From Aphrocallistes beatrix (Eukaryota; Porifera; Hexactinellida; Sceptrulophora; Aphrocallistidae), in contig OY725499.1 of the NCBI GenBank assembly GCA_963281255.1, positions 434,001 through 498,000 of the forward strand: DNA of 64,000 bases. The letters run 5' to 3'. The translations under genes were made by a program, and so were the position numbers. Below the pieces are notes generated by a model, which was not told where the DNA came from, did not search any database, and saw nothing but the letters and a program-made list of their open reading frames with translations. Below, piece after piece: positions 24,801 to 30,974 of the stretch (its first letter is position 1; the number at the start of each line of letters is the position of its first letter).

Positions 24801-27800
24801 ATTTTATTTTACATAAATGGAGTTCGGCAGGATATGATTTGCTGACTCCTGTTCTAGAATATATCACACAACTTTTAAAACAAACACAACCTTAAGCTAA
24901 ATACAGATTTAAATAGTTTTTTCTTCAAGCCCAGTACATCAATCCCTTTTCGATAAGCATTGGTTTCCTCATCTCATCCCACTTCTCTAAATCTCCACTA
25001 CTACCACTTGATATTGAAGTAGAATCATCATCTTTGAAAGTTGCTGACATTGCAGCACGTTTCGCGACCCAATGTGCATAGTACACAGGTGCTGGACCAG
25101 ATATAACTCTAGTGCATTTAGCGTATGTATGGCATAGCTGGTAGGTTAAGGTCTGCAGGCTATCTGCGTTGAAGTTATTCTCGTCCCACAATACGTGGTA
25201 ATGCGTTGGACGACTGGTACCCTGTAATCCGAAATGACTACAGAGGTAGAAATCAAACTCGAAAGGGTGCGTAACTTCATTGTCTACATAAGTGCCCGGG
25301 GGGACATTTCCTCCCCTCCCTACTTGATCCCTTCTATCGCAGAACATCTTCAGATTATGTCTTCTCTGAACACAGATAATAGTGATAGTAGGCTGGTAGT
25401 TTGTTTGTATCTTTCCACATGCTTCCCTCATAGCTTTCAGCTCCCATTGCAAAACATGAGTGAACTGCCCCTCCGATACCCCACCTCTGTAGTAGATTAT
25501 CCTTTCGGGAAGAAGTCCTTTGCAAAACTGTTTGAATGATTCTATCTGTTCTGTAAACATGTCACCAAATTTGTCAATCATTGCAAGCCTATCTTTCCTC
25601 TTGATAACTTGGCCATACCAGGAATTATGAGCGACTGATCTAGGATGTTTTTGAAAGCGTACAGAACTTGCATACTTTCCAAGTCTAGAATCAAGCGAAC
25701 CGACCATGGCCGCGATAGATGGAGTATACTCATCTGCCCCGACTCCAGGATGGTTAACATCAGCACCAATGAACATGATTGGGCGTTTGAAGAGGTAAGC
25801 ACTGGGCGTAGGTGCCGTGTCGACAATGTGGTTTATTCCTCCTAATTTTGCATTCATTTTCAGACAGATGTTCGCAATAGTGCTTTTATTTACTCTGAAA
25901 ATATTTTTTTCGCGTACACACTGTGAATTCACGCCTAGCTCCGAATCACATACAGCCTTGATGTGTCCGTACATGACTGTGTTTTCTAACGGAAATGGTT
26001 TCGAATTAATAAACACAACGATCATCTGAAGATCTCTGTTCCTCTTATATATGTTAACTAGCTCAGCTCGGACCTTTTCTTTTACACGATACTCATCGTC
26101 TCGCCCATCTATCCTAGGCGAAGATATATCCATCGGATCTTGAATCATCATTCCACTATTCCCGCCTACCATCTGTACTTCTCGGATGAATTGTTCCAAG
26201 TTATCCTGTTTGGTACCAACGAAATCGACAATTACCCATCTTTCCATCTGCCTTCCTCCAGGAAAGACTACCCCCTGGAGGTTCCAAGATCCGTCTCTTG
26301 GAACGAGGTTCCTGTTTTGATAGACAATGCTCGGAGTATTCAGCACCCGTCCCTCGACTTCGACCATCTTATTGCTCGGTTTTATGCCGTAATGGTTGAG
26401 CAAGGGATCGTTTGTGACTAACTCTTGCCTGGCAATCTGTTCAATGATCTTCTCACGTTCAAACGCTGGTTTAGCTGAAAATCTGATGATGGCCGCCGTT
26501 TGATCTCCAGTTAATCTTCCACTCTTGTGTTGACCTTGCACAATCCAGCACATTTCCAATGGAATCGCCGTACCTTTATTCCCAACCATTATGCAAGGCA
26601 AATCCGGGTATTTGAGACGTATCTTGTATTTCTCGGCAAAATATTTCTCTGTTGTCGTGTCGCCTCCGCCATCACCTTTAAAAACTTGTTGTAATGGAGG
26701 TTTGCCAAAAACCTGCCTTGCACTATTATTTACTTTGCATACTCGTTTGAAGCCTTGATGGCGTGTAGATATCTTAAGATTGCACAGCAACCTCTGCAAA
26801 TCACGTCTCTTCCTCATCGCTTCGTGTGGACTATCCGTTTTAGTAGCTTCGCAAATGAAATCAATTAGATTGATATCTTTCATCATCGCACTTACAGACA
26901 TATTTAAGACAATAAAAGGTTTCCATTGGCCAGGTCGAATGGATTGGAAATAGCCTTCCCAGATGTCACAGCCTTCACCTAAGTTGAAAGGTTCACCTTG
27001 ATGCGGTTTGAAGTAGAAACTTCGCATTATGTTAACGTGACGAGATTGTGGAAGCTGTTTTAGAATCACTTCAAAAGCTTGTATTGCAGTTCTTCTCCGA
27101 TTGAATTCGTCCTGACGATCGACAGCTGTCGTATATGGCCTTTTTCGGTTTATGAATTCTTGGAGCATGGATAAATCGACTTCGGATGCATGCGCTATTT
27201 CAACTCGATTCATTCTCTTTCTGTCTCCATTCTCGCTATCTAACCAATTCACTGTATACTCTTTCTTGCTGCTACCTCCCCATAAAGGTTTCTTCGTGAA
27301 CAAAGCTGCTTGTCTATCATAGACAGGCATTTCTCCTTTGAAATCGTCTCCGCACAGACTTATCTTCTGATTTCTTGCTGTCATCATACACGTCAACATG
27401 GTACATGTGAATTTTATCTTTCGGCAGTATGATCGGAAAGAAATTTATCCGAAGCATTATCGGTCGTCCTCTCGTACCGATCCCTCCTTGTGTAGGTCTC
27501 GAGGGTGGATACAGGTCAGACCCCTCTATGAGGGGTGCAGAACTAGTTGCACCGGATATGGTATATCGCTCTATTATCTTGCTATCTTTAGGTTCTTGTG
27601 CGGTTGCACTTGCTCCAGGTCCAGGAGGTAACTCTGGTTCCGGAAGAAACTTCACTCCCTCGGCCAACCTCATCTCTTCAGCCGGTTTAGAAACTTGTCT
27701 CGTGGTTTCTATGGACATGGTAGAAGGAAATGGGTTGGGAACAAATGGTTCAGCATGTTGGAATGTCCTGGTTTGAGTATTTTCGCTTTGTTCTGTGGGA

Positions 27801-30790
27801 TCAGTTTCCGTAATACTCAAGTGCTTTGTCATGTTAGAGACGCAAATACAACGGCATTTTTCGCAATCATCTCGTCTCCTCCCGCTGTTGTTAGTGAGTG
27901 ATTTGCCGCGGGTGGCCATTCTTTAAAGTTAAAGAAGTCTTTGACTAATATTGTAAGAATATAATTCAGTAGGACAGTAGGCAGAATTTACAAAACAGGA
28001 TAAAGTTAGCAAAACCAAAATACTGTTTTTAAACTAGACAAATGCGTAAGAAAGTGAATAATTTGGAAAACTCGATAGAATCGTTTAAAAACAGGATAGA
28101 TTATTTAACGCATCTTATCCCGATTGATTTTGTTACTTGACACATAATCTTTATGGGAGTTAAAATTCGAAAAATGCTAGTCAAGCTTAGTTATCCGAAT
28201 ACGTAATAGCCTTTTAGTGCTAGAATAAGACTCAAATTGGTAGCATCATAGGAAATAGAACAAGCTAATGATGGTGAAGAGAGAATACAGTATACATTTC
28301 CAAAAATGATCGGGTTTACAGAAGGTCGCCGATCTTAATGTCCTACCTTCAACACACAACGAATAATATGCACGAGTCCTCGAGTAAGGTGGAAACCTAT
28401 CTTCGTATCACTCATTTTGCACATTTATAGTTCGAGTATATATAAGGCCTAATTAGTTTATCCTTCATTGAACTTATTAGTTACAGAGTTTGATATTTGA
28501 TATATGTACATATATATCGATATTATACTCGTAGTCATCAACAAGGTTCGAATTATTATTGTTGTCGATAACTTCATTCATGCTTTAGTGTTTACGAATA
28601 AAATTATATAATTTAAAGGGACCAGTCAACTTGTCCCTATTTTTTGGTCGATTTTATATCTAAATTTTAAAAGTTACATTTTCAAAAAAATTACCCCTGT
28701 AAATTCGGAAACAAGTTGGTATTTGGGACTAGTTGGTATATGGTAAAAGTTGTAATGAGTGCAATTTGGCATTCACTGGTATTCATTGAAGACTCTTTAT
28801 TGTATGCCACTTTAGTAAACAACAATTTTATATTGGATTTTAGTGCAGCTCTATATGAATATATCCTTATGGCATGGATAGTGTACTACGTCCGTCAGTA
28901 CATTCGTACGCTCTAAGCTGTTAAATCGACAGACAATTTTACTAAATTTGTTATGTAGGATTCCTTTATGGTGTAAATGTGCGTCATCTACTTTTTGTTA
29001 AATTTATCTCGTCCGATTTTTTAAGTCGAACATTTGAAATAGTAATTGTATATATATCTGTATTGTAGGCATACTTTACTCGAACTTATTGAACACTCGG
29101 TATGTTCATATATTCGGAAATAGTACATATTTTAATAATTCCTTTTCTAGTTAATGCCTAAAAACTGGGATGAAATCAGAGATAGAATAATGTATGAGGC
29201 ATTTGAAGCCAAGTTTGAGCAGCACCAAGATGTCTTGACTAAGCTTATAGAGACTGAAAATAGAAGACTGCTATTTGCTGCTGAGAATGAACACTGGGGC
29301 ATCGGAAAGGATAAAAAGGGTAATGATGGTAGTTTCACACTGTAATATTTGAAGCTAAGTTGACTAATTCATTGAAATATGATGAAGAATTATGAATTAT
29401 TCAATTAATGATTTATTCAAAATCTCAAACATTAGTGCAGATTCTATGCCCAAAAGTGGTTTAAAGGTTTATCATGTTATATACCTCTAACATTGCTCAG
29501 TCCCTAAGCGAAATATCAAATATTTTTTTCATTATTTTAGTTTCAAATTTTGAGTAATTCGTTGATAATTTATGAATTAGTCAACTTAGATTAGAAGTGT
29601 AAATAATTTTTGAATTTACCGTTTTGCACAATTAGAATAGTGTAGCTATCGTCCTAGAATTTCGGTCCCGGAATTTTGGTCACCAGAATGGCCTGTTCAG
29701 TTCTTAGCTATTTCCCAATCATTTTCACCCTTATTTTCAACTCTACACTCCAATCCAAAAGCCTCAACTGCTACCAAACTTCCATATTTGTTCCCGTTTA
29801 TTTTAACTCTAATAAACCAAATTCCCATGAAACGAAATTTCCAGAGACAAAATTTCCCAGGACAACTCCGTGATGAAAAATGCAGGGTTAAAAATTCCAG
29901 GGACGAATGTTCCGCTACCAGCAGCACAATTGATCCATTCAATGTTTATAGGTGAGAACAAAATAGGGAAAATCTTAATGGAGATTCGTAGAAAGTGCTT
30001 TCCCTCAATGAAGTCTCTTTCAATGATGACTCCATCAGCATCACCAGCACCTTTTCAACTCATCAACAAACCTATTCCAAACAAACAGAAACATGACGAG
30101 AATGCGATATATTTTTTTGAGAAAGGTTCTTCCCACTATCCCCTCACAAGTTTTGCGCCTTACCCTTTTTATATGGATGGGAAACAATGGCCTACTGTCA
30201 ACCACTATTTTCAAGCTCAGAAATTCCAAAGCCAGCCAAGTATACAGGATATGATCAGACAAGCTGAAACACCATTTCTAGCACTTGAACTTGCACAAGA
30301 TAGCAATGAGGTATTTTCATTCATTTTTGTTTTTATTGTTGAAAAATTATGCATAGTTGTAGGATTTCTAGAGCCTGTGAGTCGATTCTAGAAGAGACAA
30401 TTATTACAGGAAACTTTTGTAAAATCAAGATACAAGGGTAACAAAAATAAATAATACAGTCAGGGTCATTTATTATGAACTAACCTCCTGGTCCCAATTT
30501 CATTTTTTATATAAAACTTGTATTGAATCAAGTTCGCTTAATATGAAGTATCTCTAGTATGAACATGTTTTTTGGTCCCCTGGTGGTTCACAATAAGCGA
30601 CCCTGACTGTACTTTTTCTAAGTTTAATTCATTTTTGCTATCCTTGTATATCAATTTTATGAAATTTCCCTGCAATTTTTGTCTCTTCTTCTCAATCGAT
30701 GTTTCTTTTTTAAAGTTATTTAACAAACCCAGACATTTAGACAAACTGAATATTGTGATTTTCATTTAATAGTATGTCTTGGAAAAATAA
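6527..30790 (+). CDS. Multi-domain NADAR protein, gene 2, with a 19-kb intron holding the Argonaute array
   Basis: Exons 6527-6832, 6996-7151, 7614-7785, 8242-8654, 9202-9373, 9760-10094, 29151-29319, 29952-30310 and a doubtful last mini-exon 30773-30790. All junctions keep frame with the same phase 0 / phase 1 alternation as gene 1. The product has three whole NADAR domains and the front half of a fourth. The ATG at 6527 sits in AAAATGG and starts an acidic, proline-rich leader (PPRIPPPIPLVP). The sixth intron (10095-29150) contains four minus-strand Argonaute copies. If that intron is no longer spliced, the gene is split into two fragments. AATAAA signals occur at 30824 and 30828. Confidence 0.68.
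6996..7151 (+). CDS. NADAR gene 2 exon 2: rest of front half of domain 1
   Basis: Acceptor ATTCGTGTAG, donor GTAAGT. Encodes SSFQLDNSFWKTLEHYVQAQ and KFIGHPTKISKIQ, ending VAHYTNDPENSR. This is the only domain of the window that keeps Glu before HY, as in E. coli YbiA. 52 codons, phase 0 at both ends. Confidence 0.75.
7614..7785 (+). CDS. NADAR gene 2 exon 3: middle of domain 1
   Basis: Acceptor CCCATTTTAG, donor GTATGT. Encodes IWNKEKRKHMYRGLYAKMVQ, ELMGTDNKYLIYE and TWGIGTDKS. 172 nt, phase 0 in, phase 1 out. Confidence 0.8.
7877..8088. mobile_element. MITE of about 212 bp
   Basis: Inverted ends CATATACATACATGCCAA and TTGGCATGTATGCATATG. The interior has several copies of GTCCCGC / GCGGGAC. 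No coding capacity. Exact borders and target duplication are not clear. Confidence 0.55.
8242..8654 (+). CDS. NADAR gene 2 exon 4: tail of domain 1 and front half of domain 2
   Basis: Acceptor TTTCTATCTAG, donor GTGAGC. GKNYLGLLLCHIRLYF closes domain 1. A Pro/Thr-rich linker follows, then YYEFNNYSFFGFKLDGFYWP and TLNHFYQAQKF. The Glu position is Asn. Phase 1 in, phase 0 out. Confidence 0.82.
8720..8907. mobile_element. Tigger/pogo-like MITE, 188 bp
   Basis: Left end CAGTCGACTCCGCTTAATAG and inverted right end, TA on both sides (8718-8719, 8908-8909). Same family as 988-1144. Confidence 0.78.
8982..9167. mobile_element. Tigger/pogo-like MITE, 186 bp
   Basis: Second member 74 bp after the previous one in the same intron. 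The left end is slightly changed (CACTTGACTCCGC) and the right end is the canonical GCGGAGTCGACTG before TA. Confidence 0.72.
9202..9373 (+). CDS. NADAR gene 2 exon 5: middle of domain 2
   Basis: Acceptor TATTTTGTAG, donor GTAAAC. Encodes DSVVLRGLEAKFSQNNDLLK, LLIETDGKK and AYWGMGMENR. 172 nt. It starts 34 bases after the second Tigger-like MITE, which has left the acceptor intact. Confidence 0.8.
9532..9693. mobile_element. hAT-like MITE, 162 bp
   Basis: CAGCGATTTTCAACC at the left and GTTTGGAACAACTG at the right, flanked by TGCTAGTG and TGCTAGTC, an 8-bp duplication with one mismatch. Internal GTGGACCACTAAGTGTCC block is shared with 2900 and 60298. Confidence 0.7.
9760..10094 (+). CDS. NADAR gene 2 exon 6: tail of domain 2 and front half of domain 3
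   Basis: Acceptor TTTTAACAG (the only CAG acceptor of the locus), donor GTAGGT at 10095. GINRLGGLLSDIRLKL closes domain 2. Then IYFFDPKKEYYEFTPTSQHP and TVSHYFHCQKY open domain 3. The Glu position is Ser. The second half of this domain lies 19 kb away, beyond the Argonaute array. Confidence 0.8.
10173..10325. mobile_element. hAT-like MITE, 153 bp
   Basis: Starts CAGTGTTTCCC and ends GGGAAACATTA. Flanking 8-mers GTTATAGC and GTTATGGC differ at one base. It lies at the left end of the giant intron, before the Argonaute array. Confidence 0.6.
10326..10756. other. Left border of the Argonaute array
   Basis: No coding sequence. From about 10645 the sequence (ATGGAGTTCGGCAGGATATG and CTGACTCCTG) matches the 3' flanks of copies C (about 20450) and D (about 24817), so the duplicated unit begins near here. 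Confidence 0.5.
10757..13629 (-). pseudogene. Argonaute copy A, broken by a one-base frameshift
   Basis: N-terminal frame 13629-12064 (N, L1, PAZ, L2) and C-terminal frame 12118-10757 (MID, PIWI, ending GLMYWA). The break is at about 12079-12084, where copy C has one base more (CGGTTTTAC against CGATTTAC). Slicer positions are Asn (GANVNHPG), Glu (RLETID), Ser (YRSGVSEG) and His (YYAHCV). The tetrad is therefore incomplete even without the frameshift. It is the most divergent copy at the N-terminus: the acidic-proline linker is shorter and the Cys cluster is reduced (CERDRC). A 743-nt stretch (11550-12292) is otherwise identical to copy C. The start ATG lies 52 bp from a mariner insertion. 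Confidence 0.85.
13682..15017 (+). mobile_element. Complete mariner-family transposon, 1336 bp
   Basis: Perfect 27-bp inverted repeats at 13682-13708 and 14991-15017, starting CTTAGGGCATTCAATTAG. TA at 13680-13681 and 15018-15019 is the target duplication. It holds one uninterrupted transposase frame. Perfect ends plus an open frame point to a recent insertion. Its ends resemble those of the 721-bp non-autonomous element at 57018-57738 (CTTAGGTCATTTCATAAG). Confidence 0.95.
13873..14949 (+). CDS. Mariner transposase (DD34D)
   Basis: 358 residues from the ATG at 13873; an in-frame TTG further upstream is unlikely to be used. Two N-terminal helix-turn-helix regions are followed by a mariner linker with WVPHFLTQ (residues 126-133). 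The catalytic Asp residues are 164 (FTRDETWIEY), 259 (LLHDNARPQ) and 294 (LAPCDFWLF), with 34 residues between the last two, the mariner spacing. SPDLAPCDFWLF is the classic family signature. The length is close to the usual 340-350. No stop or frameshift is present, so the enzyme may be active. It cuts and pastes its own element at TA sites in the nucleus. Confidence 0.95.
   Translation: MASKSSEILLEQRAYIKIRSLLSDTPRNIHQDLVTVFGEEACSESTVKKWSLRFRGGRESIEDDPRMGQPVTATTSNNIALVAEMCDSDPHITVEQLAGTLDLSTGSVHTILTKHLGMSKVCSRWVPHFLTQAQKENRLRMAKNFLEKYEHCDERRLSEIFTRDETWIEYSEPPRKQQNKVWVAKGSAPPGLPRPDRWAPKVMYTILFDAYGPVCQICAPKGQTITGNFYATIVLPEIQKHYFKCRPATGLKGIKLLHDNARPQKSKEVKKTIASMGLEELEHPPYSPDLAPCDFWLFDGLKRHLARSVFEEDVQIERAIRLYLRDIPQEEYKKTFFKWIERLKLVIEQKGDYFEHLM
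15020..16417. other. Spacer between Argonaute copies A and B
   Basis: Mostly the 5' flank of the copy A unit, related to 19490-20440. It contains a degraded Tigger-like element (about 15908-16306) whose ends carry CTCCGCTTGATAGGAC and GTCCTATTAAGCGGAG. Inside that is a perfect hairpin at 16187-16227. No open coding region is supported. Confidence 0.5.
16187..16227. repeat. Perfect 17-bp hairpin
   Basis: TTAGCATGTATTATCTG at 16187-16203 and its exact complement at 16211-16227, with a 7-base loop CCAATAG. It lies in the A-B spacer inside the degraded Tigger-like repeat. Confidence 0.7.
16418..19465 (-). pseudogene. Argonaute copy B, one in-frame stop
   Basis: Same frame throughout, from the ATG at 19465 (GAATGGCC context) to GLMYWA at 16418, 1015 codons apart from the stop. 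The only lesion is a TAA at 18755-18757, where copies C and D have a Lys/Ser-Lys codon after WGGSS. Slicer positions are Asp (GADVNHPG), Glu (RLEMID) and Asp (YRDGVSEG), but the final His is Tyr (YYAYCV). It is thus the copy with the best catalytic site yet interrupted early, in the N domain. An internal start downstream would lack the N domain. Readthrough or a very recent mutation is possible. Confidence 0.85.
19466..20558. other. Spacer between Argonaute copies B and C
   Basis: Homologous to 23607-24924 and 27920-28870. It holds the 5' flank of B and the 3' flank of C. No open frame is supported. The block just 5' of each ATG (ATATTAGTCAAA and CTTTAACTTTAAAGA on the coding strand) is kept in B, C and D. 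Confidence 0.5.
20559..23606 (-). CDS. Argonaute copy C, the only intact copy; slicer residues lost
   Basis: 1015 residues, one exon. Residues 1-150 are a disordered leader with a Cys cluster (CEKCRCIC, 20-27). The Argonaute N domain follows at about 150-295, L1 about 318-362, PAZ about 366-485 (YPDLPCIMVGN, PLEVCWIVQGQ), L2 about 500-555, MID about 575-710 and PIWI about 730-990. The C-terminus GLMYWA matches the usual YFA-type end. Compared with human AGO2, the 5'-phosphate pocket Tyr, Lys, Gln, Lys is kept at 668, 672, 684 and 705. The slicer tetrad reads Asn738, Glu797, Gly830, His967 instead of Asp-Glu-Asp-His. The protein should bind guide RNA but not cut. The sequence belongs to the AGO rather than the PIWI clade by its motifs (CLKMNAKLGG, FDFYLCSH). 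The start is in TTTAAAGAATGG, shared with B and D. Confidence 0.92.
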   Translation of the reverse strand: MVTRCKSPTNNSGRRHRDDCEKCRCICVSNMTKHLSITETVPTEQSENTQIRTFQHAEPFVPTPFLSTMSKETTRQASKPAEEVVLAEGVKFLPEPELPPEPGASATAREPKGGKIIERYTISGATSSAPLIERSNLYPPSRPAQGGIGTRGRPIMLRINFFPIILPKYKIHMYHVDVYDDNKKSEDKSVRQKFVCNSVMENLIRTFREDFKGEMPVYDRQAALFTKKPLWGGSSSKEYTVNWLDNENGDRKRMNRVEIAHASEIDLSMVQEFINRKRPYTTAVDRQDEFDKGRTAINALEVILKQLPQSRHVRVKRGYYFKPNLGEPFNLGEGCDIWEGYYQSIRPGQWKLFIVLNTSVKAMMKDINLIDFICEATKTNSPHEAMRKRRDLQRLLCNLKISTRYQGFKRVCKVNNTARQVFGKPPSEQVFKDYGGGDTTTEKYFAEKYKMRLKYPDLPCIMVGNKGTAIPLEVCWIVQGQHKSGKLTGDQTAAVIRFSAKPAFEREKIIEQIARQEFVTNDPLLNHYGIKPSNRMVEVEGRVLDTPSIIYANKNLVPRDGSWNLQGVVFTGVKPMERWVIVDFINARRDNLEQFIREIQMVGGNNGMMIQDPMDVSSPRIDGRDDEYRVKEKVRAELVNIYKRNRGLQMIVVFINSKPFPLENTVMYGHIKAVCDSELGVNSQCIREKNIFRVNKSTIANICLKMNAKLGGINHVVNMAGTPSADLFKKPIMFIGANVNHPGVGADEYTPSIAAMVGSLDSRLAKYASSVRFQKHSRSVAHNTRNGQVIKRKDRLEMIEKFGDMFIEQIESFKQFCKGHLPERIIYYRGGVSEGQFTHLLQWELKAMREACGKIQANYQPAITIICVQRRHNLKMFCDRRDQVGRGGNVPLGTYVDKEVTHPFEFDFYLCSHFGLQGTSRPTHYHVLWDENNFNADSLQALTYQLCHTYAKCTKAVSIPAPVYYAHWVAKRAAMSATFKDDDSTSISSGSCGDLEKWDEMRKPMLIEKGLMYWA
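23607..24924. other. Spacer between Argonaute copies C and D
   Basis: Same spacer family as 19466-20558, with an extra stretch of about 200 bases near 23640-24000 that the other spacer lacks. No coding sequence is supported. Confidence 0.5.
24925..27919 (-). pseudogene. Argonaute copy D, broken by a 50-base deletion
   Basis: The N-terminal frame starts at 27919 and runs out of frame near 27346. The downstream frame covers DFKGEMPVYDRQ to GLMYWA (24925). Alignment with copy C shows 50 bases missing between GAAATC (27345) and CACAGACT (27353), within the N domain; 50 is not a multiple of three. Slicer positions are Asp (GADVNHPG), Ala (RLAMID in place of RLEMID), Gly (YRGGVSEG) and His (YYAHWV), so two catalytic residues are lost. 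L1, PAZ, MID and PIWI are otherwise intact and would make an 800-residue protein if started internally. Confidence 0.85.
28871..29150. other. Right border of the Argonaute array and end of the giant intron
   Basis: Homology to the array spacers fades near 28870. The rest is plain intron ending in the acceptor TTCCTTTTCTAG before the NADAR exon at 29151. Confidence 0.5.
29151..29319 (+). CDS. NADAR gene 2 exon 7: middle of domain 3
   Basis: Acceptor CCTTTTCTAG, donor GTAATG. Encodes NWDEIRDRIMYEAFEAKFEQ, VLTKLIETENRR and EHWGIGKDKK. Phase 0 in, phase 1 out, exactly what the donor at 10095 needs. The open frame and intact splice sites argue that the domain is still made despite the 19-kb intron. 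Confidence 0.78.
29952..30310 (+). CDS. NADAR gene 2 exon 8: tail of domain 3 and front half of domain 4
   Basis: Acceptor ATGTTTATAG. GENKIGKILMEIRRK closes domain 3. AIYFFEKGSSHYPLTSFAPY, FYMDGKQWPTVN and HYFQAQKFQSQ open domain 4. The Glu position is Asn. Donor GTATTT at 30311, phase 0. Confidence 0.78.
30457..30609. mobile_element. MITE, CAGTCAGGGTC family, 153 bp
   Basis: Inverted ends CAGTCAGGGTC and GACCCTGACTG-like (GCGACCCTGACTG), flanked by TA. A second member is at 63327-63516. Confidence 0.75.
30773..30790 (+). CDS. Possible last mini-exon of NADAR gene 2
   Basis: Acceptor TTTAATAG followed by TAT GTC TTG GAA AAA TAA. The first codons resemble the start of the middle exon at 3065 (TAT GTG AAG AAA). 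The end of gene 2 may therefore be a middle exon that acquired an early stop. AATAAA signals follow 34-38 bases later. The call rests on short sequence only. Confidence 0.3.
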   Translation, partial: YVLEK

Positions 30791-30823
30791 AAATACACTT
30801 TATATAGAAAAATTGTATAATCA

Positions 30824-30833
30824 AATAAATAAA
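30824..30833 (+). terminator. Candidate polyadenylation signals of NADAR gene 2
   Basis: Two overlapping AATAAA hexamers (30824-30829, 30828-30833) shortly after the last possible stop of gene 2, and before the convergent receptor gene ending at 30975. Confidence 0.4.
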
Positions 30834-30974
30834 ATCACAGAATAATATTAAAAAACAAATATATGTATAGAAATATAACTTGACTAAAAATCATATGTAT
30901 TATAATCCTTTAATTTGAAGAGTTGATAATTAAGCTCATAATACTTGTATTTATACAAATGATAGTAATGAATC

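Larger units (their letters stand above)
10630..28870 (-). repeat. Tandem array of four Argonaute units
   Basis: Coding ends at 10757, 16418, 20559 and 24925 give spacings of 5661, 4141 and 4366 bases. The first falls to about 4.32 kb when the mariner (1336 bp plus TA) is subtracted. Spacers are also homologous: blocks such as TGAAGACTCTTTATTGTATG recur near 20344, 24697 and 28786. The array therefore arose by tandem duplication of a whole gene plus flanks. All units point left, against NADAR gene 2. Confidence 0.82.

Noticed and set aside
10757-27919. Prokaryotic-type or PIWI-clade Argonaute
   Set aside because: Domain order, PAZ and MID motifs and the C-terminal end match eukaryotic AGO-clade proteins; there is no PIWI-clade signature.
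10757-27919. Argonaute copies as processed retrocopies
   Set aside because: They lack introns, but spacers and promoters are duplicated too, no poly-A tracts are seen, and spacing is regular; tandem DNA duplication explains the array. The founder may still have been a retrocopy.
30572-30769. Open frame after NADAR exon 8
   Set aside because: Overlaps a MITE end and AT-rich spacer; no motif, and phases do not fit the gene.
518-30790. NADAR genes 1 and 2 as one transcript
   Set aside because: Gene 1 ends with a stop at 4524-4526, gene 2 has a good ATG context, and no exon joins them; fusion by alternative splicing cannot be excluded.
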